A stretch of DNA of 64,000 nucleotides, taken from assembly GCF_029953285.1 (NCBI RefSeq), contig NZ_JASAOI010000028.1:124001-188000 (forward strand), in the 5' to 3' direction. Positions 7,671 to 17,300 of this stretch are shown here, in pieces. Every line of letters starts with the position of its first letter. Position 1 is the first letter of the stretch. Under the pieces are notes generated by a model. It worked only from the letters and a program-made list of their open reading frames with translations, made no database searches and was not told the origin of the DNA. Source of the DNA: Yinghuangia seranimata. GTDB taxonomy: Bacteria; Actinomycetota; Actinomycetes; Streptomycetales; Streptomycetaceae. Both the position numbers and the translations under genes were made by a program.

Positions 7671-9529
7671 CGGTTCTCACCTCCGGGTGCCGGTGTGGCG
7701 GATGGAGTACTGCCTGCGGAAGGAACGGGAGGGACTGGCTGACCGGCCTCGGACCGGTCGGAGGGTTCCGGCGACGCGACGGCAGCCGCGGTCGGGCCGA
7801 GCCGGTCCGGCTCCGCCCCCTCCGCCGCGTCCTGCCGCGCCGCGACGGTGCCCATCTGGAATCCGCTGAGCCTACGCCGCAGTTCCTCGGCGGCGATAGG
7901 ACCGCTGTCGCGGACGGGGTCGGGAACGGCCGTACCGTGCGGCGGCGTCGCGGAGGGCGGTGCCGGTTCGTCGTCGGGCCGGGTGCGCGGGATGCGCTTG
8001 GGCAGACCCTTTTCGGTGACGCCGAGGAGGGATCCGGAGTCGTCCGACTCGGCGATTCCGCTTCCGGGCCGCGGCGCGGACTCCTTGGTGCTTTCGCCCG
8101 CGGTGCTTTCGCCCGCGGTGCTTTCGCTCCGCGCGGCCGCGTCGTCCGGCTCCTCGACCGTCGGCGGCGTGGGCGTCGCGACCTGACGCTTGGGCAGGCC
8201 CGACGGCAGGGTCACCGGTGCGGTGGAGCCGGAGCTCACCGCGGCCGGGGCGGCGGGCGTGGTGGACGCGGCCGCGGGGCGGTCCGCGGGGTCCGGTATT
8301 CGCTCGCCCGTCGGCGTCGGCGTCGGCGTCGCCGTCGGCATGGCCAGGGACCGGATCCGCGCCTCGCGCGGCGGGACCACGCGCGTCGGCGGCGGCGCGG
8401 ACTGGACGCGGTCCAGGTCGCGTTCGCGGCTGATCTCGGCCGGGGTCGGGCCGGGGCCGTGGAGCAGGCCCGGGGGCAGCATCACGATCGCGGCGAGGCC
8501 GCCGTCCTGGCGGGGGCGGAGCTGGACACGCACGCCGTGCCGGACGGCCAGGGCGCCGACCACGAACACGCCGAGGCCGGCCAGGTCGGAGCTGCCCGCC
8601 TCGGCGCGGCCGCCCTGGAGCTGGGCGTTCAGTTCGGGGAGCCGGTCGGGGGCGACGCCGAAGCCCTCGTCCTCGACGGTCAGCAGGATCCCGCGGTTCT
8701 CCAGCGTGCGTCCGGCGACCGTCACGCGGGTGCTCGGCGGCGAGTACGCCGCGGCGTTCTCCAGGAGCTCGGCGAGCAGGTGGCTGATGTCGTCAGCGGT
8801 GTGCCCGGCGAGTTCGGCGCGCGGAATGTGGCCGACGTCGATGCGCTCGTAGTACTCGATCTCCGAGACCGCCGCCCGCACCACGTCGAGCAGCGTGCCC
8901 GGCGGCCGGTGTCCGGCGCGGGCGTCGGCGTCCGCGAGGACGAGGACGTTCTCGCTGTTGCGCCGCATGCGGGTGGCGAGGTGGTCGAGCCGGAACAGGT
9001 CGTCGAGCCGCTGCGCGTTCTCCTCGGTGTGCTCCAGCTTCTCGATGAGGTCGAGCTGGCGTTCCACGAGGGTGAGGGACCGCATGGAGAGGTTCACGAA
9101 CGACTCCTGCATGCGTTCGCGCAGCAGGTCGTCCTCGGCGAGCAGCAGTTGCTGGCGCCGGTTGAGCTCGGCGATCTCGGCGTTGAGCCGGTCGCGGTCG
9201 TCGGTGAGGCGCAGGGCGGCCTCGTCGCGCCGGGTGATCTCCGCGTCGAGGGCGCGCATGTGGTCGCCGACGAACCGGCGTTGCAGCCAGGCGGAGACGA
9301 CGCCGATGATCCCCGACGGCACGTAGAACAGCGCCACGATGCCGGCGTGCAGGTTCGACCCGTCGGAGTGCAGGGTGAGGATCGATATGACGGCCGCGGT
9401 CAGGCCGAGGACGCCCGCGGCGGTCGCGGTCGCCACCGCCGGGCCGCTGACGGGTGTCAGGTGCCGCCCGAGGCCGACCGGTCCGGCGGGCGTGGGCGCG
9501 ATCGCCGGCTCAACGGAGGTGTCCGACAT
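7667..9529 (-). CDS. cvnA: conservon sensor histidine kinase-like protein (CvnA-type)
   Basis: 620 residues. Two membrane segments (about 31-52 and 61-83) are followed by a coiled coil (about 90-170), the dimerisation motif LDHLATRMRRNSENVLVL with His183, and a GHKL ATPase domain (N-box LLAELLENAAAYSPP near 251-265, G1 box DEGFG at 287-291, G2 GLGVFVVG near 318). Residues 355-620 are disordered, Pro/Ser/Thr-rich, and include three copies of a GEST/SEST repeat. No response regulator is adjacent, as is usual for conservons, so the phosphorylation target is unclear. It is the first gene of the minus-strand operon cvnA-B-C-D-monooxygenase. Confidence 0.9.
   Translation of the reverse strand: MSDTSVEPAIAPTPAGPVGLGRHLTPVSGPAVATATAAGVLGLTAAVISILTLHSDGSNLHAGIVALFYVPSGIIGVVSAWLQRRFVGDHMRALDAEITRRDEAALRLTDDRDRLNAEIAELNRRQQLLLAEDDLLRERMQESFVNLSMRSLTLVERQLDLIEKLEHTEENAQRLDDLFRLDHLATRMRRNSENVLVLADADARAGHRPPGTLLDVVRAAVSEIEYYERIDVGHIPRAELAGHTADDISHLLAELLENAAAYSPPSTRVTVAGRTLENRGILLTVEDEGFGVAPDRLPELNAQLQGGRAEAGSSDLAGLGVFVVGALAVRHGVRVQLRPRQDGGLAAIVMLPPGLLHGPGPTPAEISRERDLDRVQSAPPPTRVVPPREARIRSLAMPTATPTPTPTGERIPDPADRPAAASTTPAAPAAVSSGSTAPVTLPSGLPKRQVATPTPPTVEEPDDAAARSESTAGESTAGESTKESAPRPGSGIAESDDSGSLLGVTEKGLPKRIPRTRPDDEPAPPSATPPHGTAVPDPVRDSGPIAAEELRRRLSGFQMGTVAARQDAAEGAEPDRLGPTAAAVASPEPSDRSEAGQPVPPVPSAGSTPSATPAPGGENR
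8087..8131. repeat. three 15-bp tandem repeats inside the kinase linker
   Basis: The unit GGTGCTTTCGCCCGC is repeated three times (the last diverged). It codes for the Ser-Thr-Ala-Gly-Glu-type repeat in the disordered tail of the conservon kinase and keeps the reading frame. Confidence 0.9.
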
Positions 9530-9742
9530 GCCGTCTCACCGTCCCGTCGCCTCTGCCGCCCTGATGTCCCCCGACCATCCGCGTCCCCTCCCGAAACATG
9601 GCTAGGGATCCTATCCTCACACCATCAAGGCGGATGGTCCTGGTTCCAACAACTCCTTTGGGACTTCCGGCTATACGGACGCGTATGTTCCGCTTTCGCG
9701 GTGCGTCCCAGAGCGCCCCAAATACCCACCAAGCAGACACGC

Positions 9743-9779
9743 CGCGGCCCCGCCCGGCAAACTGCCGGACGGGGCCGCG
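9743..9779 (-). terminator. hairpin terminator after the ABC transporter operon
   Basis: A 17-bp stem (CGCGGCCCCGCCCGGCA with its complement, one G-U pair) with an AAC loop, 29 bases beyond the stop of the ABC permease gene on the minus strand. It also separates that operon from the conservon. Confidence 0.8.
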
Positions 9780-9807
9780 TGGTTCGTGAGGCGGGCCGCC
9801 TCGGGGC

Positions 9808-10707
9808 TCACACGTCGCGGGACTTCAGCAGCGACGCGCCGACGGCGAGTGCGCCCGCCGCGTAGCAGGCCATCAGCACCATCCCGGGCCATGGCCCCAT
9901 GCTGCCCTCGCCGTCACCGATCGGCGCGATCATCTTGATCAGCAACATCATCGGCGAGTACTCGATGATCCACTCGCCGGCCTTGCCGGGGATGAACCCG
10001 CCGAAGATCATCGGCAGCAGCATGATGCCGAGCACCGTCGTGATGGCGCCCGCCGAGTGCCGCAGGATCGTGCCGACGCCCAGCGAGAACAGGCCGATCA
10101 GCGCCAGGTACGTCGCCGAGCCCAGGACGCCGCGCAGCACGTCGGAACTCGACGAGTCCCGCACCACGTCGCGCGACAGCATCGAGTCGCCGATCAGGTA
10201 GGCCAGGTAGCACGTCACCAGGCCGACGACGAACATCACCGCGCCGAACACCAGCGCCTTCGCGGCCAGCATGCTCAGCCGCCGCGGGTGCGCGGTGAGC
10301 GTCGAGCGGATCATCCCGGTCGTGTACTCCGCCGAGATCGTCAGAACGCCCAGCGTCGCCGCGGCGATCTGCGCGATCATCACGCCGATCAGGGACGTCG
10401 ACACGCTGGGATCCGGCTTGTCGGGCTTGTGGGACAGCGTGGCGCCGAGCAGCATCGCCATGCCGACGATCAGCACCGCCATGATGATCAGCGACCACAT
10501 CGTCGAGCGCACCGTGCGGATCTTCGTCCACTCGGACTGCACCATGTGCCCGAAGCCGGCGCCGCCGCCCGCCACCTGCTGCGCGTGCGGCTGCTGCGGC
10601 GGGACGGGGGCGTACTGCGGTGCCTGCGGGGCCTGCTGGCCGCCTGGCGCGCCCGGCATGCCCGGCTGCGGGTACGCGGCCTGCGCCGCGGGATTGGGGG
10701 AGCCCAT
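9808..10707 (-). CDS. ABC-2 type transporter permease
   Basis: A 299-residue membrane protein with a 70-residue Pro/Gln/Ala-rich cytoplasmic head and about six hydrophobic segments (first at WSLIIMAVLIVGMAMLLGA). The pattern EWTKIRTVRSTMW, then ISAEYTTGMIRSTL and HPRRLSMLAAKALVFG, is characteristic of ABC-2 permeases fused to no ATPase. It starts two bases after the stop of its ATPase gene. Together they form an export pump of unknown cargo; related pairs are called antibiotic or multidrug exporters without direct evidence. Confidence 0.9.
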   Translation of the reverse strand: MGSPNPAAQAAYPQPGMPGAPGGQQAPQAPQYAPVPPQQPHAQQVAGGGAGFGHMVQSEWTKIRTVRSTMWSLIIMAVLIVGMAMLLGATLSHKPDKPDPSVSTSLIGVMIAQIAAATLGVLTISAEYTTGMIRSTLTAHPRRLSMLAAKALVFGAVMFVVGLVTCYLAYLIGDSMLSRDVVRDSSSSDVLRGVLGSATYLALIGLFSLGVGTILRHSAGAITTVLGIMLLPMIFGGFIPGKAGEWIIEYSPMMLLIKMIAPIGDGEGSMGPWPGMVLMACYAAGALAVGASLLKSRDV

Positions 10708-10709
10708 CG

Positions 10710-11849
10710 TCAGGCCTCGCTTCCGTTGACCGGGCCGCCCGCCACGGGGGCCTGCTGCTGGTACGGGTGACCGGGCGCCGCGGGCGCCCAGCCGGGCTGC
10801 GGCGCGCCCTGCGGCGGCGGACCCCAACCCTGCGGCGGAGCCCCCTGCGGAGCCCCCCAGCCGGGCTGCGGGGCGCCCCACGGCGCACCGGGAGCCCCCG
10901 GACCGCCGGGACCGCCCTGACCGCCCGGCAGTGCCCCGAGCCCGCCCGCGCGGTACTCGACGCTGCTCTGCGTCAGCCGCATGTACGCCTCTTCGAGCGA
11001 CGCGAAGCGCGGCGACAGCTCGTGCAGCGCGATCCCGTGCTCCGCCGCCATGTCGCCGATCGCGGCCGGCTCGGGCCCGGAGACGCGCAGCGCGCCGCCG
11101 TTCGCGGCGTCGGCCGTCACCGTGCCGCCCTTGGCGCGCAGCAGTTCGCCGAGCTTGTCGGCCTGCGGCGAGCGCACCAGCGTGTACGCCGTGGAGTTCT
11201 GCTCGATGAACTCGCGCATCGAGGTGTCCGCGATCAACCGGCCCTGGCCGATGACGATCAGGTGGTCGGCGGTCACCTCCATCTCGCTCATGAGGTGGCT
11301 GGACACGAACACCGTGCGGCCCTCGGCGGCGAGTGCTTTCATCAGGTTGCGGATCCAGAGGATGCCCTCCGGGTCCAGGCCGTTGACCGGCTCGTCGAAC
11401 ATCAGGATGCCGGGGTCGCCGAGCAGCGCGGACGCGATGCCGAGCCGCTGCCCCATGCCCAGCGAGAAGCCCTTGGTGCGCTTCTTCGCCACCGCCGTGA
11501 TGCCGACCAGGCCGAGCACCTCGTCGACGCGGCGGCGCGGGATTCCGTTGCTCTGCGCCAGGCACAGCAGGTGGTTGTACGCGCTGCGCCCGCCGTGTAC
11601 GGCCTTGGCGTCCAGCAGGGCGCCGACCTCGCGCAGCGGGGCCGTGGAGTGGACGTACGGCCGCCCGTTGACCAGCACGTGGCCGGAGGTCGGGGCGTCC
11701 AGCCCGAGGACCATGCGCATGGTCGTCGACTTGCCGGCGCCGTTCGGGCCGAGGAAGCCGGTCACCGTGCCCGGTCGGACCTGGAAGGACAGCTGGTCGA
11801 CGGCCAGCTTCTTCCCGTATCGCTTGGTCAGGCCTTGGGCTTCGATCAT
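10710..11849 (-). CDS. ABC transporter ATP-binding protein
   Basis: A 379-residue ATPase starting MIEAQGLTKRYGKKLAV (GAGGA just upstream). It has Walker A FLGPNGAGKSTT, an LSxG-equivalent FSLGMGQRLGIASALLGD, Walker B ILMFDEP and a switch histidine in VFVSSHLMSEME. This is the DRA/CcmA-type single-subunit ATPase that pairs with ABC-2 permeases. From about residue 310 there is an unusual low-complexity tail of repeated GAPQPGW/GWGP units rich in Pro, Gly, Gln and Trp. It resembles the proline-rich head of the partner permease, so the two tails may interact. Confidence 0.92.
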   Translation of the reverse strand: MIEAQGLTKRYGKKLAVDQLSFQVRPGTVTGFLGPNGAGKSTTMRMVLGLDAPTSGHVLVNGRPYVHSTAPLREVGALLDAKAVHGGRSAYNHLLCLAQSNGIPRRRVDEVLGLVGITAVAKKRTKGFSLGMGQRLGIASALLGDPGILMFDEPVNGLDPEGILWIRNLMKALAAEGRTVFVSSHLMSEMEVTADHLIVIGQGRLIADTSMREFIEQNSTAYTLVRSPQADKLGELLRAKGGTVTADAANGGALRVSGPEPAAIGDMAAEHGIALHELSPRFASLEEAYMRLTQSSVEYRAGGLGALPGGQGGPGGPGAPGAPWGAPQPGWGAPQGAPPQGWGPPPQGAPQPGWAPAAPGHPYQQQAPVAGGPVNGSEA

Positions 11850-12025
11850 CGCGTCCTCAATCGTCCGTCCGGGGTCGGGTGGGGGCGCCGGGTCGGGCGC
11901 GTCGCTCACAACCCTAGAGAACGCAGATGATCGTCTCGTGTGTCCGGAGGAGCGTTTCGGCGTCCGCCGCAAGTAGAGGGAGGTCCCTCGCCTACGACCT
12001 GAGGACTAGGGGACGACCCTGAGGG

Positions 12026-13177
12026 TCATGCCTCGTCCTGACGCGGCGCGACGACCTCACGGACGATCAGCAGCACCGCGGCGGCGATCGGGATCGACAG
12101 CAGCGCGCCCGTGACGCCCAGCAGCGCGGCGCCGACCAGCGCCGCGATGATGGTCAGCGCGGGCGGGACGTCGACGGCGCGCTTCATGACCTTCGGGTAG
12201 ATCAGGTAGTTCTCGAACTGCTGGTACGCGACGTAGAAGACGACGCACACCAGCGCCTTCGTCGGCGAGTCGAAGAACGCCACCGCGGACACGACCGCCG
12301 CGCCGATGGTCGCGCCGATCATCGGGATCAGGTCGGTGAGCGCCACGATGAGCGCCAGCGGCAGCGCGAACTGCACGTCGATGACCTCGAGGAACACGAA
12401 CGACGACAGGCCCGCGCAGGTCGCGACGATCAGCATGCCGTTCACATAACCGCCGATGCCGCCGATGATCTCGTCGCCCAGCGCGCGCACCCGCGGCCGC
12501 CGCGAGGCGGGGAACAGCCGGTAGATGAAGTCCTTGATGCCGGGCAGCGAGCCGAGGAAGTACAGCGTCAGGCACAGCACGGTGAGCGTGTCGAACACCG
12601 AGTTCAGCACCATCTTGCCGAATCCGAGCAGGCCGCCCGCGACGCTTTCGGCGGTATTGGCGTTCGCCGCCGCCTCTTTCGCCTTGTCGATGATGTGGTA
12701 CTTCTCGTCGAGCCGTTTGAACTGCTCGTTGTGCAGCAGCTCCGTCAGCTTGTCGGGAATGCTGTTGATCAGCGACGTGGTCTGGTCGGCGAGCGGTTGT
12801 GCGATCGCGGTGATGAACGCCGCGATCGCCAGAAGGAATCCGATGCCGACGAACGCCACCGCCCAGCGCCGCGCCATTCCGAGGCGCTGGAGCCGTTCCA
12901 CGAACGGATTCAGGCCGGCGGCGAGGAAGAACGAGATGAGGATCAGGACGATGACGTCCTTGATCCCCGCGAACGCCTGGGCGAGGAACCACGCCGTGAT
13001 GACGCCGAGTCCGCCCACGAAGCCGACGTAGAACGGCGACGAGCGGCGCAGCGGCCGACCCGGCATGCCGAACCGCGGCGCGGGCACGGTCGTTCCGTCC
13101 GCGGCCGACGCCTGCGCGGCGTCCGGCTTCGGGGCCGCGGTGCTGTCGGCGGTGTCCGGGGCGGTGTCTGTGCTCAC
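12026..13177 (-). CDS. AI-2E family (PerM-like) transporter
   Basis: A 383-residue polytopic protein: a disordered acidic/alanine-rich N-terminus (1-50), paired N-terminal membrane helices, a long extracytoplasmic region (about 130-200), then the conserved C-terminal block VALTDLIPMIGATIGA ... YQQFENYLIYPKVMKRAVDVPP, diagnostic of the AI-2E/PerM family. Members export autoinducer-2, ions or unknown solutes; the cargo here is unknown. The GTG at 13177 (VSTDTAP) is taken as start because the upstream frame is compositionally unlike coding sequence. Confidence 0.88.
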   Translation of the reverse strand: MSTDTAPDTADSTAAPKPDAAQASAADGTTVPAPRFGMPGRPLRRSSPFYVGFVGGLGVITAWFLAQAFAGIKDVIVLILISFFLAAGLNPFVERLQRLGMARRWAVAFVGIGFLLAIAAFITAIAQPLADQTTSLINSIPDKLTELLHNEQFKRLDEKYHIIDKAKEAAANANTAESVAGGLLGFGKMVLNSVFDTLTVLCLTLYFLGSLPGIKDFIYRLFPASRRPRVRALGDEIIGGIGGYVNGMLIVATCAGLSSFVFLEVIDVQFALPLALIVALTDLIPMIGATIGAAVVSAVAFFDSPTKALVCVVFYVAYQQFENYLIYPKVMKRAVDVPPALTIIAALVGAALLGVTGALLSIPIAAAVLLIVREVVAPRQDEA

Positions 13178-13253
13178 GGCGTTTGGGCGTCGAATCGTAC
13201 GAACTACCCCCGAGTCAGTCCGGTCGAGCCGGTCGAACGGGTCGAACGGACGC

Positions 13254-14192
13254 TCAGCGAGCCTGCTGCGCCGGAACACCCGGCAGCTTGTCGTCGTCGT
13301 CGATGCCCGCGCCGGCGGCGGCGACGGCCGCACCGGTGAGCGTCGCCAGCATCTCGCGCACGTTGGTGAGCTGCGCGTTGATGCTGTCGCGGCGGTGCGT
13401 CAGCGCGGCGAGCTCACGCTCGGACTCGCTACGGATGCGGTCCGCCTTGGCACGCGCGTCCGCGACGATGTCGTCCGCCTGGCGCTGCGCGGTCTCGATC
13501 GTCTGACGCGACCGGCGCTCCGCGTCGGTGCGCAGCTTCTCGGCCTCGAGGCGCAGCTGCTCGGCGCGGTGCTCGACCTCGGACAGGCGCTTCTCGGCCT
13601 TGGCCTGACGGGCCGCCAGGTCACGCTCGGACTGCTCGCGGCGCTTCGCCAGGTTGGTCTCGAAGTCCGCGGCGGCCTGGGCGGCCTTGGCGCGCGTCTC
13701 CTCGAAGAGGGCGTCCGCCTCCTCGCGCTTGGTCGCGGCGTCCTTCGACGCGTCCGCGCGCAGCTGGTTCGCGTCGGTCTTCGCCTTGTCGAGGATCCGG
13801 CTGCCCTCGTCCTCGGCCTTGGCCTTGCGCTCCTTGCTGTACTGCTCGGCCTCGGCACGCACCTGCTGCGCGGCCGCCTCGGCCAGTTCGCGGTGCTGGT
13901 CCGCCGCGCGGCGGGCCTCCTCGCGCAGGTCCTTGGCCTCTTCCTCGGCAAGGCGCAGGATCTTCTCGACGCGGGCGCCCAGGCCCGCATAGGACGGCTC
14001 GGCGTCGGCGAGCTGGGCCTGCACGTTCTGGCTCTCGAGGTGCAGTTCCTCGATGCGCTTCTCCAAGGCGGAGATGCGGGCCAACGCGCTGTCCCGGTCA
14101 GAGACGAGCTTCGTGATGCGATCGTCGACCTGCGAACGCTCGTACCCTCGGCGGACGAGATCGAAGCCGTGCGGAGAGTTTGTGTCGCTCAT
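13254..14192 (-). CDS. filP: FilP-type coiled-coil cytoskeletal protein (DivIVA-related)
   Basis: A 312-residue protein that is almost entirely coiled coil after an N-terminal DivIVA-like patch (GFDLVRRGYERSQVDDRITKL). The length matches S. coelicolor FilP, an intermediate-filament-like protein that gives hyphae rigidity and works with DivIVA and Scy at growing tips. Lys/Glu/Ala-rich heptads fill residues 40-290, and the C-terminus is short and disordered. It lies next to scy on the same strand with a 135-base gap, the conserved streptomycete order. Confidence 0.93.
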   Translation of the reverse strand: MSDTNSPHGFDLVRRGYERSQVDDRITKLVSDRDSALARISALEKRIEELHLESQNVQAQLADAEPSYAGLGARVEKILRLAEEEAKDLREEARRAADQHRELAEAAAQQVRAEAEQYSKERKAKAEDEGSRILDKAKTDANQLRADASKDAATKREEADALFEETRAKAAQAAADFETNLAKRREQSERDLAARQAKAEKRLSEVEHRAEQLRLEAEKLRTDAERRSRQTIETAQRQADDIVADARAKADRIRSESERELAALTHRRDSINAQLTNVREMLATLTGAAVAAAGAGIDDDDKLPGVPAQQAR

Positions 14193-14327
14193 GGGGTTCC
14201 TGTCGTATGACCGGTGCTGTGGATGAGGTGACGGGTGGAATCCTGGCACGAAACAGACGGCTCATCGACCCGGGCCGGGGAGAACAACCGCTATTCATCC
14301 CTCAATCGGGTGGTCGATATCGCGTGG

Positions 14328-17300
14328 TCAATCGGGTGATGCCGTAGGCGCTTCCCCGCGGGCGCGGGGCGCCGAGCCGCCGCCCTTTCCGGACGACGAA
14401 CCCGCCGGTGCCGCCAAGGCGTCCAAAACGCCCTGCACACGCGCCATTTCGGTGGCGATGTCCTTGCGGCGGCGGTTGAGTTCGTCCAACTTGCGCTGAC
14501 CCTCGGCCCGTGACCGCTCGGCCTCCCGGCGCGCCTCGCCGCGAAGCCGGTCCGCCTCCCTCCGCGCGTCGTCCAGGATCCTGTCCGCGTCCGTCGCGGT
14601 CTTCCGGCGGACGGCCTGGGCCTCGCGCTGTGCGGCGGCGATCTGTTCGGCCACCTTCGCGCGCAGGTCGTCGGCGCCCTTCTGAGCGTCCGCGAGCCGC
14701 TGCTCCGCTTCGGAAAGCAGCGCCTCGGCCTTCTTCACCGCGGCGATACGTACCCTATCGGCCTCGGAGCTCGCCTTGTCACGGATCCGGTCGGCTTCGT
14801 CGGCCGCCTCGGCCTTCAGCTTCTCGCCCTCGGCGACCGCCTTCGTGCGGCTCTCCTCCGCGGCCTCCACCAGCGCGTCCACCCGCTTGCCCGCGGACTG
14901 GAGGCTCTCGGCGGCCTGCTTGCGCGCCGCCTCGACGGTGTCCTCGGCCTCCTTGTCGGCGCGTTCGCGCGTCGCCGAAGTGTCGCGCCGGGTCTCGGCG
15001 ATCATCTTGTCGCTGTCGGCGCGGGCCTTCTCTATCACCGCGGCGGCCTCGGCGCGCAGCCGCGCGTCCTCCGCCTCGGCGTCCGCGATGGTCTTCGCGG
15101 CCGTCTCCGACGCCGTCTTGAGCTGGTGCTCGGCCTTCCGCTCGGCCTGCGCGACCAGTTCGGTGACGTGGCCCTTCGTCTTGACCAGCGTCTCCTCGGC
15201 CTCGTCGACCGCCTTGTCGAGGGTCGCCTTGGCCTTCTCGCGCATCGACGTCGACTCCGCCTCGGCGGACTTGAGCATCGTGGTCGCCTCGTCGCGGCCG
15301 GCGGTGCGCACCCGTTCGGCCTCGCGCTCCGAGTCGGACCTGAGCCGCTCGGAGTGCTTGCGCGCGGCCGTCACGGTCGCGTCGGCCTCGGCGCGGGCGC
15401 GGACCAGGTGGGTCTGCGCCTCGTCGCGCGAGGCGGCCAACTCCCGTTCGGCCTCGGTGCGGAGCCGTGCCATCGCCTCGTGCGCCGCGTCCTCTATCCC
15501 GACGACGGCCTGGCGCACCGTCTCCGCCTCGCCCTTGGCCTCGCGCACGAGACGGGCGGCCTCGTCCTCCGCCTTGCGCAGCTTGCCCTGCGCGTTCTCG
15601 ATGAGGTCGCGGCCCTTGACCTCGGCGGTTTCCAGGAGTTCGCGGGCGCGGGCCTGCGTGCGGTCGCGCAGCTCGACGACCTCGAGGCGGGCCTCCTCGA
15701 GCGCCTGCCGTGCGGTCTCCCGGACTTCGGCGGCGGCGCGCTCGGCGTCCGCGACCAGGCGCGCGCCGGACGCCTCGGCGTCCTCGCGCGTCGTGCGGGC
15801 CGCGGCCTCGGTCTCGGCGCGCAGGTCGGCGGCGTCGCGGCGGGCCTCGTTGCGGATGCCCTCGCCCTCGCCGCGCGCGTCGCCGAGGATCTCCTCGGCC
15901 TCGGCGCGGGTCTTGGCGAGCAGGTCCTCCGCGCTGCGGGCCGCCGACTCGGTGCGCTTGGCGGCGTCCTCGCGGGCCTGCGCGAGCAGCGTCTCCGCGT
16001 CGGTACGCGCGGTCTTCAGCGCCGTGGCGGCCTCTTCGCGCGCGGTCTCCGCCTCGGTGCGCAGCTCGGTCGCGCGGGCCTCGGCCGCGCGCATGAGCTC
16101 CTCGGCGGAGCGGGCCGCGGTCTCGGTGCTCTTCGCGGCGTCCGCCCGTGCGGTGGCGAGGAGTTCCTCGGCCTCGGCGTGCGAGCGGCCGGCCGACTCG
16201 GCGGCCTGCTGGGTGACGCGCTCGGCGTCCGCCTTGGCCTTGGCGAGGAGTTCGGCGGCGGCGGTCTCGGCCTCGGCGCGCAGCTGGGCGGCGGCCTCGG
16301 CGGACTCGGTGGCCAGTGTCTCGGCCTCGGCGCGGGCGCGCTCCAAACGCTCGGCGGACTCGGCCTGTTGGCGCTGCGTCAGATCGCGCAGCCGGGCGGT
16401 GTCGGCGACCGCCTTCTCGCGCAGCTTCCCCGATTCGGCCCGCGCCCGTTCGAGGATGTCCTCCGCCTCGGCCTCGGCGCGCGCCTTGACCTCGTCGGTG
16501 TGCGTCTTCGCCTCTTCGAGCAGACGCTTGCCGCTCTCGCGGGTGCGGGCCTCGACCGCCTCGGCGTCGGTCTGGGCGCGGGCGCGCAGTTCGTCGGCTT
16601 CGGCGCGGGCCTCGGCGGTCACCCGCTCGGCCTCCGCGCGGGCCTTGGCGAGGAGTTCGTCGGCGGCGCCGGCGGCGGTCTCCATCCGCTCGGCGGCGGC
16701 GGTCTCCGCGTCGGCCAGCATCTGCGCGGCTTCGGCGGCCAGCTGCTCGGCCTTCGCGGTGGCCTTGGCGACCAGTTCCTCGGCTGCCGCGGTGGACGCC
16801 GCGAGGTTCTCGGCGGCGGCGGCTTCCGTCTCGGCGGACTGCCGTTCGGCGTTCTCGCGCAGCTCCGCGGCGGCGGCCTCGGCCTTCGCGACGAGCTCCT
16901 CGGCGACGGCGCCCGCGGTGGCGACCAGCTCCTCCGCCTCGGTGCGCGCCTCCGCCACCCGGGCGTCGGCCTCGGCGGACATCCGCTCGGCGGCCTCGCG
17001 CTGCTCCTCTATCGCCGCGCGGACCTCGGCGTGCATGCCGAGTGCCTTCTCGTGCGCCTCGGCCGCCTCGGCGAGCGCGGCGTCGCGCTGCGCCTCGGCC
17101 TCGGCGACGGTCTCGGTGCGCAGCCGCTCGGCGTCGGCGTCCGCCTCGGTGCGGATCCGCGCGACGTCCTCGGCGGTCTCCGTGCGCAGCCGCGCGACCT
17201 CCTGGGAGGTCTCCTCGCGCAGCCGCTCCGCCTCGGCGGCGGCCCGCTCGGCCAGAGCGACAGCCTCGGCGCGGGCGGCCTCCAGCAGCTCGGCGACCTC

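Noticed and set aside
8087-8131. Short regularly repeated DNA that could suggest a CRISPR-like array
   Set aside because: Units are adjacent without spacers, in frame within a protein linker.
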